A stretch of DNA of 64,000 bases from Oscillospiraceae bacterium (GCA_017540645.1 JAFYAQ010000013.1:79334-143333), one strand, 5' to 3'. Numbered from the stretch's first letter, positions 41,857 through 50,949 are shown. Notes: generated from the letters alone by a model not told the origin. Numbers and translations are program-made.

Positions 41857-42714
41857 TTATACGCCTGTTCCGATCTCTTCCCGTTTCTCCGCCGCGTCCC
41901 TCGGTTGTGGAAAGTTCTCCCGGGGAGACTTTGTCCCCGCGTATTTCGGAGCGGGAAGAGAAACGCTGATCCCGAGGAATTGCTTGATGATCCACAGGGA
42001 AAAGATGAGCACCACCAGGGGGATCAGACAGGAGGTGACGATGAGTACCGCCGTGCTCTCTATGAAGCGGTTGAGAAGACGGGAGGCCCTGTCCGCCAGC
42101 TCGCTGGCGCTGGAGGCGAGATACCGGAAGACCTCGCGGATCACATTGGGGTCCTTGTTTGCCTCCGCCAGCAGGGAGGTGTCCTCTGCCAGGGACTCCG
42201 CCTGGGAGAGAGTGCTGTCGATAGAGGCGCGGTAGGTGTCATAGATCCGGTCGGAGACCTTTATTCCCAGGGGGATCACCAGAAACAGCGCCAGGCTGAC
42301 CAAAACCACCTTCACAACAAAGCGCTCCGCCCGCTTGGAGCGCAGGAGCATGGCCGCGATGTAGAGAAGACAGCCGATGGGGACGATCCACCGGAACGCG
42401 GCCTCCCCCAGAATGGTCATCAGGTACTTCTCCGTGTACAGCACGCAGAGGATGAAAAAGCCGTACTCCGAGAAATCCGCCAGCTTTTCGGCAATGGGCG
42501 TGCATATGTCTTCCGGTATGGCCGATACGCCCGCGGAGGCCGCCGTGGCCGCCCCGGTGAGCTTCAGGGTGGTGGACACCTTGTCGTCCAGGGACCGGAT
42601 CAAACCGGAAAATGTGGAGGGATCGGAAAAGATCTTTCCCAGCACGAAAAAGGAAAGAACTGCCAGGAACACGCAAAGGGCGGCTTTCACGGCTTTTGTC
42701 AGTCTGTCATCCAT
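41857..42714 (-). CDS. Hypothetical polytopic membrane protein
   Basis: This 285-residue protein has hydrophobic segments at about 12-27, 85-100, 107-123, 133-152 and 218-240. Between the last two lies a long helical, Ser/Ala/Glu-rich stretch (about 160-215). It has no signal peptide cleavage motif. I recognise no family. It follows the DUF4230 gene by 21 bases on the minus strand, so the two are probably partners in one membrane complex. Confidence 0.75.
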   Translation of the reverse strand: MDDRLTKAVKAALCVFLAVLSFFVLGKIFSDPSTFSGLIRSLDDKVSTTLKLTGAATAASAGVSAIPEDICTPIAEKLADFSEYGFFILCVLYTEKYLMTILGEAAFRWIVPIGCLLYIAAMLLRSKRAERFVVKVVLVSLALFLVIPLGIKVSDRIYDTYRASIDSTLSQAESLAEDTSLLAEANKDPNVIREVFRYLASSASELADRASRLLNRFIESTAVLIVTSCLIPLVVLIFSLWIIKQFLGISVSLPAPKYAGTKSPRENFPQPRDAAEKREEIGTGV

Positions 42715-42735
42715 GATCGTCTCTCCTTTTCTGTC

Positions 42736-43413
42736 TTATCCGCGGTTTTGCTCTATCACGAGCGTGTATTCTCCCAGATCCACCAGATGGCGGAGGATCG
42801 TGCGGATGAGCTGCTCCCCGTTCTCCCGGGCCCGGTCCAGGATGCCCTTCTCCAGGGCCTTTTCGGCGGCGGTCTTCTCCACGGACTGCAGAGCATCGTT
42901 GAAGCTTTCGATGGAAATGGGGTTTCCGATCCCCGTTTCCTCGGAGTAGCAGAGGAAGCTGTCATAGTCGATGTCGACCGCCAGGATCTCCGCGGCCGGT
43001 GTGAGCACCCGGATCGTCTTTGTCTCCTCGTCCACCTGGACGGTGACCGCGCTCAGATCCATTCCCGCCGACACCACGCCGTCGTAACTGATCAGGAAGG
43101 CAGACTTCGTCCAGGGCAGGGTGACCTTCCACAGGGACTTCACGTTGGAATACTGCACGATTTCGGTAAAGAAGTACTCCTCCGACACCAGCTTGCCCAC
43201 GTCCCGCAGGCCGTTCACCAGGGTTTCCACCTTGATCTTTTCCTCGACCTTGATAATGGAGGGCCGCTGGGGCTTTTCCTCCGCCTTTTCCGGGAGGGCA
43301 GTCTGGGCGATCTCGACCTCCGGGCTGTCGTTCAGCGTCCGGCTCCAAAGGAACAGCCCCACCGAGCCGATCAACAGCAGGGCGATCAGGAGGATGGCGA
43401 GCTTTTTGCTCAT
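42736..43413 (-). CDS. DUF4230 family protein
   Basis: This 225-residue protein has an N-terminal membrane anchor (about 5-23) and a DUF4230 body: VEEKIKVETLVNGLRDVGKL and WTKSAFLISYDGVVSAGMDL, then helices rich in Glu/Ala. DUF4230 proteins are membrane-anchored extracytoplasmic proteins of unknown function. It heads a two-gene operon with the membrane protein at 41857. Confidence 0.82.
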   Translation of the reverse strand: MSKKLAILLIALLLIGSVGLFLWSRTLNDSPEVEIAQTALPEKAEEKPQRPSIIKVEEKIKVETLVNGLRDVGKLVSEEYFFTEIVQYSNVKSLWKVTLPWTKSAFLISYDGVVSAGMDLSAVTVQVDEETKTIRVLTPAAEILAVDIDYDSFLCYSEETGIGNPISIESFNDALQSVEKTAAEKALEKGILDRARENGEQLIRTILRHLVDLGEYTLVIEQNRG

Positions 43414-43518
43414 ATGTCTTCCCTCTTTTCTCTGTATGGGTGTCGTTTCGCTGCGGATTTACGTGAAAAAAGTATAAACCAATCGACAGCAAAAGTCCAG
43501 AAACAAGGAAAAACCGAA

Positions 43519-43535
43519 CAGGGGACCATCCCCTG
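43519..43535. repeat. Short hairpin with the CAGGGG core
   Basis: CAGGGG and CCCCTG arms with a five-base loop, followed by six A residues (a T run on the minus strand). It could terminate minus-strand transcription or be a leftover of a terminator family seen also at 41777 and 62811. Confidence 0.5.
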
Positions 43536-43545
43536 AAAAAAGCTC

Positions 43546-43591
43546 TTGACAGAACTGTATGACTGTGCTAATGTATTAATCACATAATACA
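43546..43591 (+). promoter_or_regulatory. Promoter and palindromic operator of the GntR-ABC operon
   Basis: TTGACA (43546-43551), a 17-base spacer and TAATGT (43569-43574). Overlapping the -10 is a perfect palindrome TGTATTA (43572-43578) and TAATACA (43585-43591) with a six-base centre. YtrA-type GntR repressors bind such sites on their own promoter. Confidence 0.75.
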
Positions 43592-43612
43592 ACAACACAA
43601 AGGAGGACGGAG

Positions 43613-43978
43613 ATGAATTTTTCCATCAAGGACTCCCGTCCCATCTGGCAGCAGCTGACCGAACAGCTGCGGCAGCGCATCGTCACCGGGGTGTACCCCC
43701 CCGGCTCCCGCTTCCCATCGGTACGGGAGCTGGCCTCCGAGGCCGGGGTGAACCCCAACACCATGCAGCGGGCCATGGGCCAGTTGGAGACGGACGGACT
43801 GGTGACCACCAACCGGACCCAGGGCCGGACGGTCACCCGGGACACAGAGGTACTGGAGGCCATGCGCAGATCCCTGGCACGGGCGCGGACGCAGGAGTAT
43901 TTACAGGAGATGCAGGCCCTGGGCCTTGAGGCCGCCGCGGCGGCGGAGCTTGTCAGAGAGGAAGGAGAGAAAATATGA
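43613..43978 (+). CDS. GntR-family regulator, YtrA subfamily
   Basis: This 121-residue protein has the winged helix of GntR proteins (PIWQQLTEQLRQRIVTGVYP, SVRELASEAGVNPNTMQRAM) and only a short C-terminal dimerisation helix pair, typical of the YtrA subfamily that controls ABC transporter operons. Its stop overlaps the start of the ABC ATPase gene (ATGA). It probably represses its own operon through the palindrome over the promoter. Confidence 0.93.
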   Translation: MNFSIKDSRPIWQQLTEQLRQRIVTGVYPPGSRFPSVRELASEAGVNPNTMQRAMGQLETDGLVTTNRTQGRTVTRDTEVLEAMRRSLARARTQEYLQEMQALGLEAAAAAELVREEGEKI

Positions 43979-44709
43979 GCGAGATACTGGTGGAGTGCCG
44001 CGCTCTGCGCCGGAGCTTCGGCTCGGTGCAGGCGCTCAGGGGGGTGGACCTTAAGCTGGAGCCGGGGAAGATCGTGGGGCTGCTGGGGCCCAACGGCTCG
44101 GGCAAGACCACTCTGATCAAGATCCTCAACGGGCTCCTGCAGCCCAGCAGCGGGGAGGTGCGGATCGACGGCCGCGCCCCCGGGGTGGACACCAAGGAGC
44201 TGGTCAGCTATCTGCCGGACCGGGAGTATTTCCCGGACTGGATGCGGGTGTCCGACGCCTTGGATTTCTTCCAGGACTTTTACGCCGACTTTGACCGGGC
44301 CCGGGCGGAGGAGATGTGCCGCGCCCTGGAGCTGGAGCAGGGGCGGAGCATCAAGACCCTGTCCAAGGGCATGCGGGAGAAGCTGCAGCTGCTGCTGGTG
44401 ATGAGCCGGCAGGCCCGGCTGTATCTGCTGGACGAGCCCATCGCCGGGGTGGACCCGGCTGCCCGGGATTACATCCTGCACACCATTCTGACCAACTACA
44501 ATCCCCAGGGCACGGTGCTGATCTCCACCCATCTGATCTCCGATGTGGAGCAGGTGCTGGACGAGGCGGTGTTCCTCCGGGAGGGAGAGGTGGTCCTCCA
44601 CGAGGCGGTGGACTCCATTCGGGAGCGCACGGGCCAGAGCGTGGACAGCCTCTTCCGGGAGATGTTCCGCACCGGCGGACGGGAAGGAGGAGAGAGAAAT
44701 GATCGGTAA
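43975..44709 (+). CDS. ABC transporter ATP-binding protein
   Basis: This 244-residue protein has Walker A GPNGSGKT (38-45), signature LSKGM, Walker B LYLLDEP and an H-loop STHLIS. It is of the YtrB-like group that works with GntR/YtrA regulators in envelope-stress or antibiotic-related export. It overlaps the regulator upstream and the permease downstream. Confidence 0.93.
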   Translation: MSEILVECRALRRSFGSVQALRGVDLKLEPGKIVGLLGPNGSGKTTLIKILNGLLQPSSGEVRIDGRAPGVDTKELVSYLPDREYFPDWMRVSDALDFFQDFYADFDRARAEEMCRALELEQGRSIKTLSKGMREKLQLLLVMSRQARLYLLDEPIAGVDPAARDYILHTILTNYNPQGTVLISTHLISDVEQVLDEAVFLREGEVVLHEAVDSIRERTGQSVDSLFREMFRTGGREGGERNDR

Positions 44710-45526
44710 GCTTATCAAATATGAATTTCGCTCCCTGTGGCGGCGTTTCCTGCCTCTGTGGGCGGGGCTGGCCGCGCTGGGTCTGGTGAACGGCTTCACC
44801 ATCACCCACGTACTGGAAAACAACCGGATCGAAGGGCTGAGCAACTTCCTGCTGGGGGTCCTGCCGCTGATTATGCTGATCGTCCTTTTCACGGTCCTGG
44901 GCGTGCTGACCCTGGTGTTCATCTGCCAGCGATTTTATCAGGGCCTGCTGGGCCGGGAGGGCTATCTCATGTTCACCCTGCCGGTGAGCAGCGCCGAACA
45001 TATCCTCGCCAAGACCATCGCCGCCCTGCTGCTGACGGTGCTGACGGGCCTGGCCTTCCTTTTGAGCGGCACGCTGCTGGTGCTGGCTCTGGACGTCAAG
45101 GGCTTTTTGGAAGGCATGCGGGATGCCTTCGCCGCGCTGCGGCAGCTGGAGCTGCCGAGGGGGATCGGCTGGCTGATCACGGAGGGCCTGGTCTGCGGCC
45201 TGGTGACCGCCGCCTCCTCCCTGCTGCAAATCTACGCCGCCATCGCCCTGGGCCATCTGGCCAGCAGGCACCGGGCGGGCTGGTCGCTGCTGGCCTATGT
45301 GGGGATCAGCATGATCCTCTCCACCGGCGTCTTCCAGCTGGGAAGCCTGGGCATGGGCAGAGCCATGGAGCGCTGGCTTGACCGGATCCTCGACGGCGGA
45401 GTAAACGGCGCCATGTCCGCCATGGCCGCCGGAATGGGCTTCATGATCCTGATCAACCTGGCCCTGGCCGTGGTGTTTTTCTTCCTCACCAAGATCATAC
45501 TGGATAAAAAGCTGAATCTTGAATAA
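44699..45526 (+). CDS. ABC transporter permease
   Basis: From ATG 44699, behind AAGGAGGAG, the protein is 275 residues with about six hydrophobic segments; it starts MIGKLIKYEFRSLWRRFLPL, typical of ABC-2-like permeases. It contains the VSSAEHILAKTIAA segment common in this group. It is the membrane partner of the ATPase at 43975, and the last gene before a terminator. The cargo is unknown. Confidence 0.87.
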   Translation: MIGKLIKYEFRSLWRRFLPLWAGLAALGLVNGFTITHVLENNRIEGLSNFLLGVLPLIMLIVLFTVLGVLTLVFICQRFYQGLLGREGYLMFTLPVSSAEHILAKTIAALLLTVLTGLAFLLSGTLLVLALDVKGFLEGMRDAFAALRQLELPRGIGWLITEGLVCGLVTAASSLLQIYAAIALGHLASRHRAGWSLLAYVGISMILSTGVFQLGSLGMGRAMERWLDRILDGGVNGAMSAMAAGMGFMILINLALAVVFFFLTKIILDKKLNLE

Positions 45527-45535
45527 AACAAATGG

Positions 45536-45563
45536 ATTTCCGTCGCCGACCGGCGACGGAAAT
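45536..45563 (+). terminator. Terminator of the GntR-ABC operon
   Basis: ATTTCCGTCGCCG and CGGCGACGGAAAT arms around a two-base loop, followed by TTTT. Confidence 0.8.
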
Positions 45564-45570
45564 TTTATGG

Positions 45571-45599
45571 TTGTCAACGCCCCGGGTCTGGTGTAAAAT
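45571..45599 (+). promoter_or_regulatory. murI promoter
   Basis: TTGTCA (45571-45576), a 17-base spacer and TAAAAT (45594-45599) lie 24 bases before the murI ATG. Confidence 0.65.
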
Positions 45600-45622
45600 A
45601 TCCTCATTCGAGGTGAGGACCT

Positions 45623-46408
45623 ATGCTACGCCGCATCGGCGTTTTTGACAGCGGCATCGGCGGACTGACGGTACTGCGCCAGCTGCGCGCCGCTTTTCCG
45701 GAACTTGACATGATCTATCTGGGCGACGTGGCCCGGGTGCCCTACGGGGGCCGGTCGGTGGAGACCATCACCCGCTACGCCTGCGACGACGTGCGCTTCC
45801 TGCTGCGCTTTGGGGTGGACGCCATCGTGGTGGCCTGCGGCACGGTCAGCTCCAACGCTCTGGATGTGCTGCGGGAAACCTTTGACCTGCCCATTTACGG
45901 CGTGATCGAGAGCGCCTCCCGGCTGGCGGCCCAGCTGACCCGGACCGGCGCCGTGGGGGTCATCGGCACCCAGGCCACCATCCGCAGCGGGGCCTATCAG
46001 CGGTATATTGCCGCCGCGGACCCCCAGGTGCACATCACCGCCCGGGCCTGCCCCCTGCTGGTGCCCCTGGTGGAGAACGGAGTGGAGCCCATGGACCCGG
46101 TGGCGGAGATGATCGTGGACCGGTATATGAGCCCCTTTGACAGTGAGAATATCGACGTGATGATCATGGGCTGCACCCACTACCCGGTGTACCGTCCCGC
46201 CCTGGAAAAGCGCCTTCCCGGCGTTGCCATGATCGACGTGGGCGAAGCGCTGGCCCAGGCCCTCCGGGGCAAGTTTGGTCAGGGCGAGGGGCAGGGCACT
46301 ACCGCCTACTACGCCACCGAGCGCAGCGCCGCCTTTGACCAGGTGGTGCGCATCATGGACCCCGGCGTGGACCCGGCGGCCATCCGAGTGGAAAACCCCT
46401 TTCGATAA
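45623..46408 (+). CDS. murI: Glutamate racemase
   Basis: This 261-residue protein has DSGIGGLTVLRQ at the N-terminus and the two catalytic cysteines, Cys72 in VACGTVSS (the family usually has CNTAS) and Cys184 in GCTHYP. It makes D-glutamate for peptidoglycan. AGGTGAGG lies before the ATG. Small genes for a membrane protein and msrA follow. Confidence 0.94.
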   Translation: MLRRIGVFDSGIGGLTVLRQLRAAFPELDMIYLGDVARVPYGGRSVETITRYACDDVRFLLRFGVDAIVVACGTVSSNALDVLRETFDLPIYGVIESASRLAAQLTRTGAVGVIGTQATIRSGAYQRYIAAADPQVHITARACPLLVPLVENGVEPMDPVAEMIVDRYMSPFDSENIDVMIMGCTHYPVYRPALEKRLPGVAMIDVGEALAQALRGKFGQGEGQGTTAYYATERSAAFDQVVRIMDPGVDPAAIRVENPFR

Positions 46409-46438
46409 TACATATCCGTTTGGAGAAGGAGGATACCG

Positions 46439-46738
46439 ATGAACAACAACTACGATCCTGTGGAGAGAATGATCAGCGCCATCGCCTATTTCTGGGTGCT
46501 GTTTTTCCTGCCCCTGCTGCTGATCCCCCGCTCCGGCTTCGGGCGCTTTCACGCCAACCAGGGGCTGCTGAATCTGATTTTGGGCGTGGTGCTGTTTTTG
46601 CTCATGCGCCTGATCCCCGGACTGCGCTGGCTGTTCGGGCTGCTGATGCTGGCCTATCCCATCTGGGGCGTTCTCACCGCCATGCGGGGCGAGACCCGGC
46701 CTTTCCCGGTCATCGGACGGTTCCAGCTGCTGCGCTGA
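46439..46738 (+). CDS. Small membrane protein (DUF4870-like)
   Basis: This 99-residue protein has three hydrophobic segments (about 14-30, 42-60, 64-80) and the ending MRGETRPFPVIGRF. The pattern, including the FHANQGLLNLI motif, is that of DUF4870/Tic20-like small membrane proteins. The function is unknown. It lies between murI and msrA. Confidence 0.75.
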   Translation: MNNNYDPVERMISAIAYFWVLFFLPLLLIPRSGFGRFHANQGLLNLILGVVLFLLMRLIPGLRWLFGLLMLAYPIWGVLTAMRGETRPFPVIGRFQLLR

Positions 46739-46745
46739 GCGTCCC

Positions 46746-47246
46746 ATGAGAGAGATCTATTTTGCCGGCGGCTGCTTTTGGGGCACGGAGAAGCTGTTTC
46801 GCTTGATCCCCGGGGTGGTGAGGACCACCGTGGGCTACGCCAACGGCCACACCGAAAACCCCGGCTACCGGGACGTGTGTACCGATACCACTGGCCACCG
46901 GGAGACCGTACGGGTGGAGTACGATCCGGCGGCGGTGAGCCTCTCGATGCTGCTGCGGGCGTTCTTCCTGGTGGTGGACCCCACCGTGGCAAACCGCCAG
47001 GGCGGGGACGTGGGGAGCCAGTACCAGACCGGGGTGTATTATACCGATCCCGCGGACCGGCCCACCCTGGAGGAGGCCTTCGCCCGGGAGCGGCAAAAGG
47101 GAGGGCCCTTTTGCGTGGAGCTGCTGCCCCTGCGCTGCTTTTATCCGGCGGAGGAATATCACCAGGACTATCTGACGAAGAATCCCACGGGCTATTGCCA
47201 TATCAGCGGCGCGGAGCTGGCCGCGGTGAAAAAGCTGTTTGAATGA
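46746..47246 (+). CDS. msrA: Peptide-methionine (S)-S-oxide reductase
   Basis: This 166-residue protein has the active site GCFWG with Cys10, VGYANGHTENPGYRDVC, and the EYHQDYL motif near the C-terminus. It repairs methionine sulfoxide in proteins. It starts seven bases after the previous gene. Its 3' end overlaps the 3' end of a convergent HAD gene. Confidence 0.95.
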   Translation: MREIYFAGGCFWGTEKLFRLIPGVVRTTVGYANGHTENPGYRDVCTDTTGHRETVRVEYDPAAVSLSMLLRAFFLVVDPTVANRQGGDVGSQYQTGVYYTDPADRPTLEEAFARERQKGGPFCVELLPLRCFYPAEEYHQDYLTKNPTGYCHISGAELAAVKKLFE

Positions 47247-47928
47247 TGCAGCGGAAAGAAAACCGTCCTGACCGACGTGATTCTCGGTCAGGACGGTTTT
47301 TTGCGCTTTTTTTTACCGGGATGCCCCGATCCCGGAGGGCGCGGCGGCAGGAGGCCGCGTCGCCCCGGAAGATGATGGTGTCGATGCCGCAGCGGATGGC
47401 GGATTCGGCGTTGGGGGGACTGTCGTCGATGAACAGGCACTCCCGGGGATCCAGCCCCTGGGTGGCGAGGGCCTTTTCGTAAAACTCCCGCTCCGGCTTG
47501 AGCAGCAGCCAGTCCGAACTCCGGAAGATCCGCTCCTCCGGGAAAAAGCGGGCCACCGGGAAGCGGGGCCAGTACTCGTGGTGCCGGGGCCCGGCGTTGG
47601 TCCACAGGTACAGCTCGTAGCCCAGATCCCGCAGCTCGGCCACCAGCTCCTCCATGCCCTCCACCGTCAGCAGGGGCCGGTCCCAGTGGCGGATCAGCCG
47701 TCCGGCGACGGGGTGGAGCCGCTCCGGCAGCCGGCGGCACATGGCCGCCTCCGCCTGGTCCTCGGTGATGGCGCCCCGGTCCAGGGCCACCCACTCCGCG
47801 CTCCGGTAGACCTCCCAGAGCAGGGCGTTTCGGTCGGCCGGGTCCTCCACTCCGGCCAGGCGGATGAAGGTCTCCGGCTCAAAGCGGATCAGGGTGCTGC
47901 CCATGTCGAAGAGGATATTTTTGATCAT
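47203..47928 (-). CDS. HAD-family hydrolase with DMG motif
   Basis: This 241-residue protein is HAD-like with motif I FDMGSTL, in which the second Asp is Gly, as in YihX-type phosphatases. Later motifs are LWTNAG, LKPEREFY and LFIDDSPPN. The folded domain ends near residue 210. The last 25-30 residues are coded by the msrA terminator and msrA 3' end, so they are probably an accidental read-through tail. It starts four bases into the overlap with the ABC permease gene upstream on the same strand. Confidence 0.82.
   Translation of the reverse strand: MIKNILFDMGSTLIRFEPETFIRLAGVEDPADRNALLWEVYRSAEWVALDRGAITEDQAEAAMCRRLPERLHPVAGRLIRHWDRPLLTVEGMEELVAELRDLGYELYLWTNAGPRHHEYWPRFPVARFFPEERIFRSSDWLLLKPEREFYEKALATQGLDPRECLFIDDSPPNAESAIRCGIDTIIFRGDAASCRRALRDRGIPVKKSAKNRPDRESRRSGRFSFRCIIQTAFSPRPAPRR
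47260..47300. terminator. msrA terminator inside the HAD coding region
   Basis: AAACCGTCCTGACCG and CGGTCAGGACGGTTT arms with a T6 run (plus strand). It sits inside the 3' coding end of the convergent HAD gene. Confidence 0.8.
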
Positions 47929-49838
47929 GCCTTTACCTCCGGGGATGGTTTTTTCTCAAAGAGGCCCGTAAAGCGCTGCCAGCGCTCGGCCCGGCGGCGC
48001 CGGTGATCCAGCCGCTCGCCCAGGTCCCGGGCGCCCACCCCGTAGACCAGGTACAGGATCAGGCCCGATACCAGCATGATGAACACCGTGGAGGCGCAGC
48101 GCCGGCCGGAGGCGTTCACGTTGTAGCCGTAGAGCCCCTCCTCCGCGCACATGGCCTGGATCACCATGGCGTAGGTCTTGCTGTAGGTGCTGGCAAAGGT
48201 GGCGGACATGTCGTACTCGGTGAACAGGGCGTTGAAGTTCAGCGCGAACACCGCCAGTACGCTGGGCAGGATGATGGGCAGCTTTACCTTCAGGAAAGTG
48301 ACGATGGGGCTGGCCCCCAGGTTCCGGGCCGCGTCCTCCAGCTCCTCGTCGATGGAGTAAAAGCTGGCCTTGATCATCCGCAGGGAGAAGGGCAGCTTGG
48401 TCACCGTGTAGGCCATGACCACCAGCAATCGCACGTTCTGGGCGTAGTACAGGTTCTGATTGCCCACGTACCACACCGCGTCGCTGTTGAAGTAGGTCCG
48501 GTAGGAGTAGCAGATCAGGATGGTGGGCAGCAGCCAGGGGAAGAGCAGGGCGTACTCCAGCACCACGCCGGATTTTTTGTGCTTTTTCTTGAAGATGTAG
48601 TTGCAGGCCACCACCACGATCACGCAGGCCAGGGCGGCCGCCAGGGCGGAGAGAATGAAGCTGAGCTTGATGCCGCCCACGGTGTCCGCGTTGGCAAACA
48701 CGCCGGAGATGGCCCCCACCCGGGTCTTGTACTTGCCCCGGTTGGTCAGGTATTCATAGTCCTGGGTGCCGAAGAAGTTCACCAGGGTCCAGTGGGACAG
48801 ATCCAGCTTCTTCAAACGGATGGCGCTGTAGGTCTGGAAGGAGAAAATGAGGATCATCACCACCGGGGTCATATAGATGATGAAGAGGATATAGGCGTAG
48901 ATGTGGGCCACCGCGTTCCAGAAGGGATTGGTGATCTTCTGTTTCTGGAGCTTGGCCTTGGTCTTGCTGACGGAGAGATAGTGGCCCTTCCGCTCGTAGG
49001 CGGTCAGCACCGTCAGCAGCAGGATGGTGAACATGGCCAGGATGATGCTCAGCAGGGCGGCCCGGGCCTGGGGGAAAGCCTCGTCCGCCGTGGAGGAGCC
49101 CGCAAGCCGGACGATCTCCGGGTTGATGGAGTCGTAGCCCAGCAGGGTGGGGGCCGACATGGCGCACAGGCCGGTGATGAAGGTCATGACCGTCAGGGAG
49201 AAGAGAGTGGGCACCAGCGTGGGGAATACCACCTTCCACAAAACCTTGAAGGGACGGGCGCCCATGTTCCGGGCGGCCTCCACCGTGTTGTAGTCGATGG
49301 AGCGGATGGCGTTGCGCAAAAAAAGGGCGTGGTTGCTGGTGCAGGCGAAGGTCATGGTGAAGAGCACCGCGTTGAAGCCGGTGAACCAGCTCTTGTTGAA
49401 GCCGGGGAAGGCGTTGGAGACGGCGTTGGTCAGGATCCCGTCCGGGGCGTAGAGGAACAGATAGCCGGTGACCAGGGCCACGCCGGAGTAGATCATGGTG
49501 GTCATATAGCCCATGCGGAGGATCCTGGCGCCCTTGATGTCAAAATACTCGGTGAGCAGCACGATGGAGATGCCCACCACGTTCACCGTGACGATCAGGC
49601 AAACGGCCAGCTTCAGGGAGTTCCAGACGAACTTGCCCATATTGCCCGCCAGGAAAAAGCGGATGACCGCGAAGGGGTCCCGGGCGCCGGCGGCATTTTT
49701 CACGTTGAATATGCTCACCAGGGTGTTCAGACAGGGCAGGAGCATGAAGCCGAAGAACAGGTAGGCGAAGAAGCTGATGCCCACCAGGCGCAACAAAAGC
49801 TCCCAATTCAGGGGCTTTTTCTCCAGAGAGGCGTTCAT
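47925..49838 (-). CDS. Iron/thiamine-type ABC transporter permease, two fused permease domains
   Basis: This 637-residue protein has about twelve hydrophobic segments in two halves (about 20-300 and 320-610). Each half has the permease EAA-like motif: NTVEAARNMGARPFKVLWKV in the first and EELEDAARNLGASPIVTFLK in the second. Fused permeases of this size are typical of FbpB- and ThiP-like systems. Its start overlaps the ATPase stop by four bases. The order on the minus strand is binding protein, ATPase, permease, HAD. Confidence 0.93.
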   Translation of the reverse strand: MNASLEKKPLNWELLLRLVGISFFAYLFFGFMLLPCLNTLVSIFNVKNAAGARDPFAVIRFFLAGNMGKFVWNSLKLAVCLIVTVNVVGISIVLLTEYFDIKGARILRMGYMTTMIYSGVALVTGYLFLYAPDGILTNAVSNAFPGFNKSWFTGFNAVLFTMTFACTSNHALFLRNAIRSIDYNTVEAARNMGARPFKVLWKVVFPTLVPTLFSLTVMTFITGLCAMSAPTLLGYDSINPEIVRLAGSSTADEAFPQARAALLSIILAMFTILLLTVLTAYERKGHYLSVSKTKAKLQKQKITNPFWNAVAHIYAYILFIIYMTPVVMILIFSFQTYSAIRLKKLDLSHWTLVNFFGTQDYEYLTNRGKYKTRVGAISGVFANADTVGGIKLSFILSALAAALACVIVVVACNYIFKKKHKKSGVVLEYALLFPWLLPTILICYSYRTYFNSDAVWYVGNQNLYYAQNVRLLVVMAYTVTKLPFSLRMIKASFYSIDEELEDAARNLGASPIVTFLKVKLPIILPSVLAVFALNFNALFTEYDMSATFASTYSKTYAMVIQAMCAEEGLYGYNVNASGRRCASTVFIMLVSGLILYLVYGVGARDLGERLDHRRRRAERWQRFTGLFEKKPSPEVKA

Positions 49839-50866
49839 TGCGCCGCCTCCTCCCCCGCGGGATAGGCCATGATGTCCCGGGGATCCAGGATCACATTCAC
49901 CTTCTGGCCTTCCTCATAGATATTCACGCCGTCATTTTTCTCGATGACCTTGATGGTCTGGCTGCCCAGGTCGATGTAGTACTTGATGTACAGGCCGTAG
50001 TACTCCCGCATGGTGACGGTGCCGGGGAGGGCCAGCTGGCCGGGCCGGGGCTCCACATTCACATGCAGACGCTCCAGCCGGACGTAATTGTGCTTTGCCG
50101 GATCCACCTCCGCGCCGGCGGCAATCAGCTGCCGGATCACGCCCTCCTCCAGCCGGTTGATATCGCCGATGAAGTTGCACACGAACTCGGTCTTTGAGAA
50201 GTTGTACACCTCGTTGGGGGTGCCGATCTGCTCGATATAGCCCTTGTTGAACACCGCGATCCGGTCGGAGAGGGTCAGGGCTTCCTCCTGGTCGTGGGTC
50301 ACATAGATGGTGGTGATGCCGAAGTCCTTCTGCATCTTTTTCAGCTCGTTGCGCAGCTGGACCCGGAGCTTGGCGTCCAGGTTGCTCAGCGGCTCGTCCA
50401 TGCAGATGATGGCCGGGTTGGTGACCAGGGCCCGGGCGATGGCCACCCGCTGCTGCTGGCCGCCGGAGAGCTGGGACACCGCCTTCATGAGCTTTTCGTC
50501 GGCGAGTTCCACCTTCCGGGCGATCTGCCGGACCTCCCGATCGATATCCGGCTTTTTCATCTTCTTCAGCTTCAGGCCGAAGGCGATGTTGTCGTACACG
50601 GTCATGGTGGGGAACAGGGCGTAGCTCTGGAACACGATGCCGATGTTCCGCTTTTCGATGGGCACGTGGGTGATGTCCTTCCCCTTGACCTCCACGGTAC
50701 CCTCCACCGGCTCGATAAAGCCGGTGATGGTCCGCAGCGTGGTGGTCTTGCCGCAGCCGGACGGGCCCAGGAAGGTGAAGAATTCCCCCTCCTTCACGTG
50801 GATATTGATATCGTGAAGAGCGGTGAAATCCCCGAATTTCACCACGATATTGTTCAGCTTGATCAT
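49835..50866 (-). CDS. ABC transporter ATP-binding protein (FbpC/PotA-like)
   Basis: From ATG 50866 the protein is 343 residues, with Walker A GPSGCGKT (34-41), [15 protein letters not shown], Walker [13 protein letters not shown] and a C-terminal TOBE-like regulatory domain (about 245-343). It energises the fused permease at 47925. The frame is open upstream of 50866, but only through a GC hairpin that is not protein-like. Confidence 0.93.
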   Translation of the reverse strand: MIKLNNIVVKFGDFTALHDINIHVKEGEFFTFLGPSGCGKTTTLRTITGFIEPVEGTVEVKGKDITHVPIEKRNIGIVFQSYALFPTMTVYDNIAFGLKLKKMKKPDIDREVRQIARKVELADEKLMKAVSQLSGGQQQRVAIARALVTNPAIICMDEPLSNLDAKLRVQLRNELKKMQKDFGITTIYVTHDQEEALTLSDRIAVFNKGYIEQIGTPNEVYNFSKTEFVCNFIGDINRLEEGVIRQLIAAGAEVDPAKHNYVRLERLHVNVEPRPGQLALPGTVTMREYYGLYIKYYIDLGSQTIKVIEKNDGVNIYEEGQKVNVILDPRDIMAYPAGEEAAQ

Positions 50867-50896
50867 TTGCCGTTCCTCTCTTTTCTCTGCACCAAA

Positions 50897-50927
50897 ACGG
50901 GGCAGGCGCGGATCGTGCCTGCCCCGT
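50897..50927 (-). terminator. Intra-operon hairpin between binding protein and ATPase
   Basis: ACGGGGCAGGC and GCCTGCCCCGT are perfect 11-base arms around a nine-base loop, followed on the minus strand by TTTTGG. It probably stabilises or partly terminates the mRNA so that the binding protein is made in excess. Confidence 0.65.
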
Positions 50928-50949
50928 AAAAGGACTTTGTGCGGTGATC

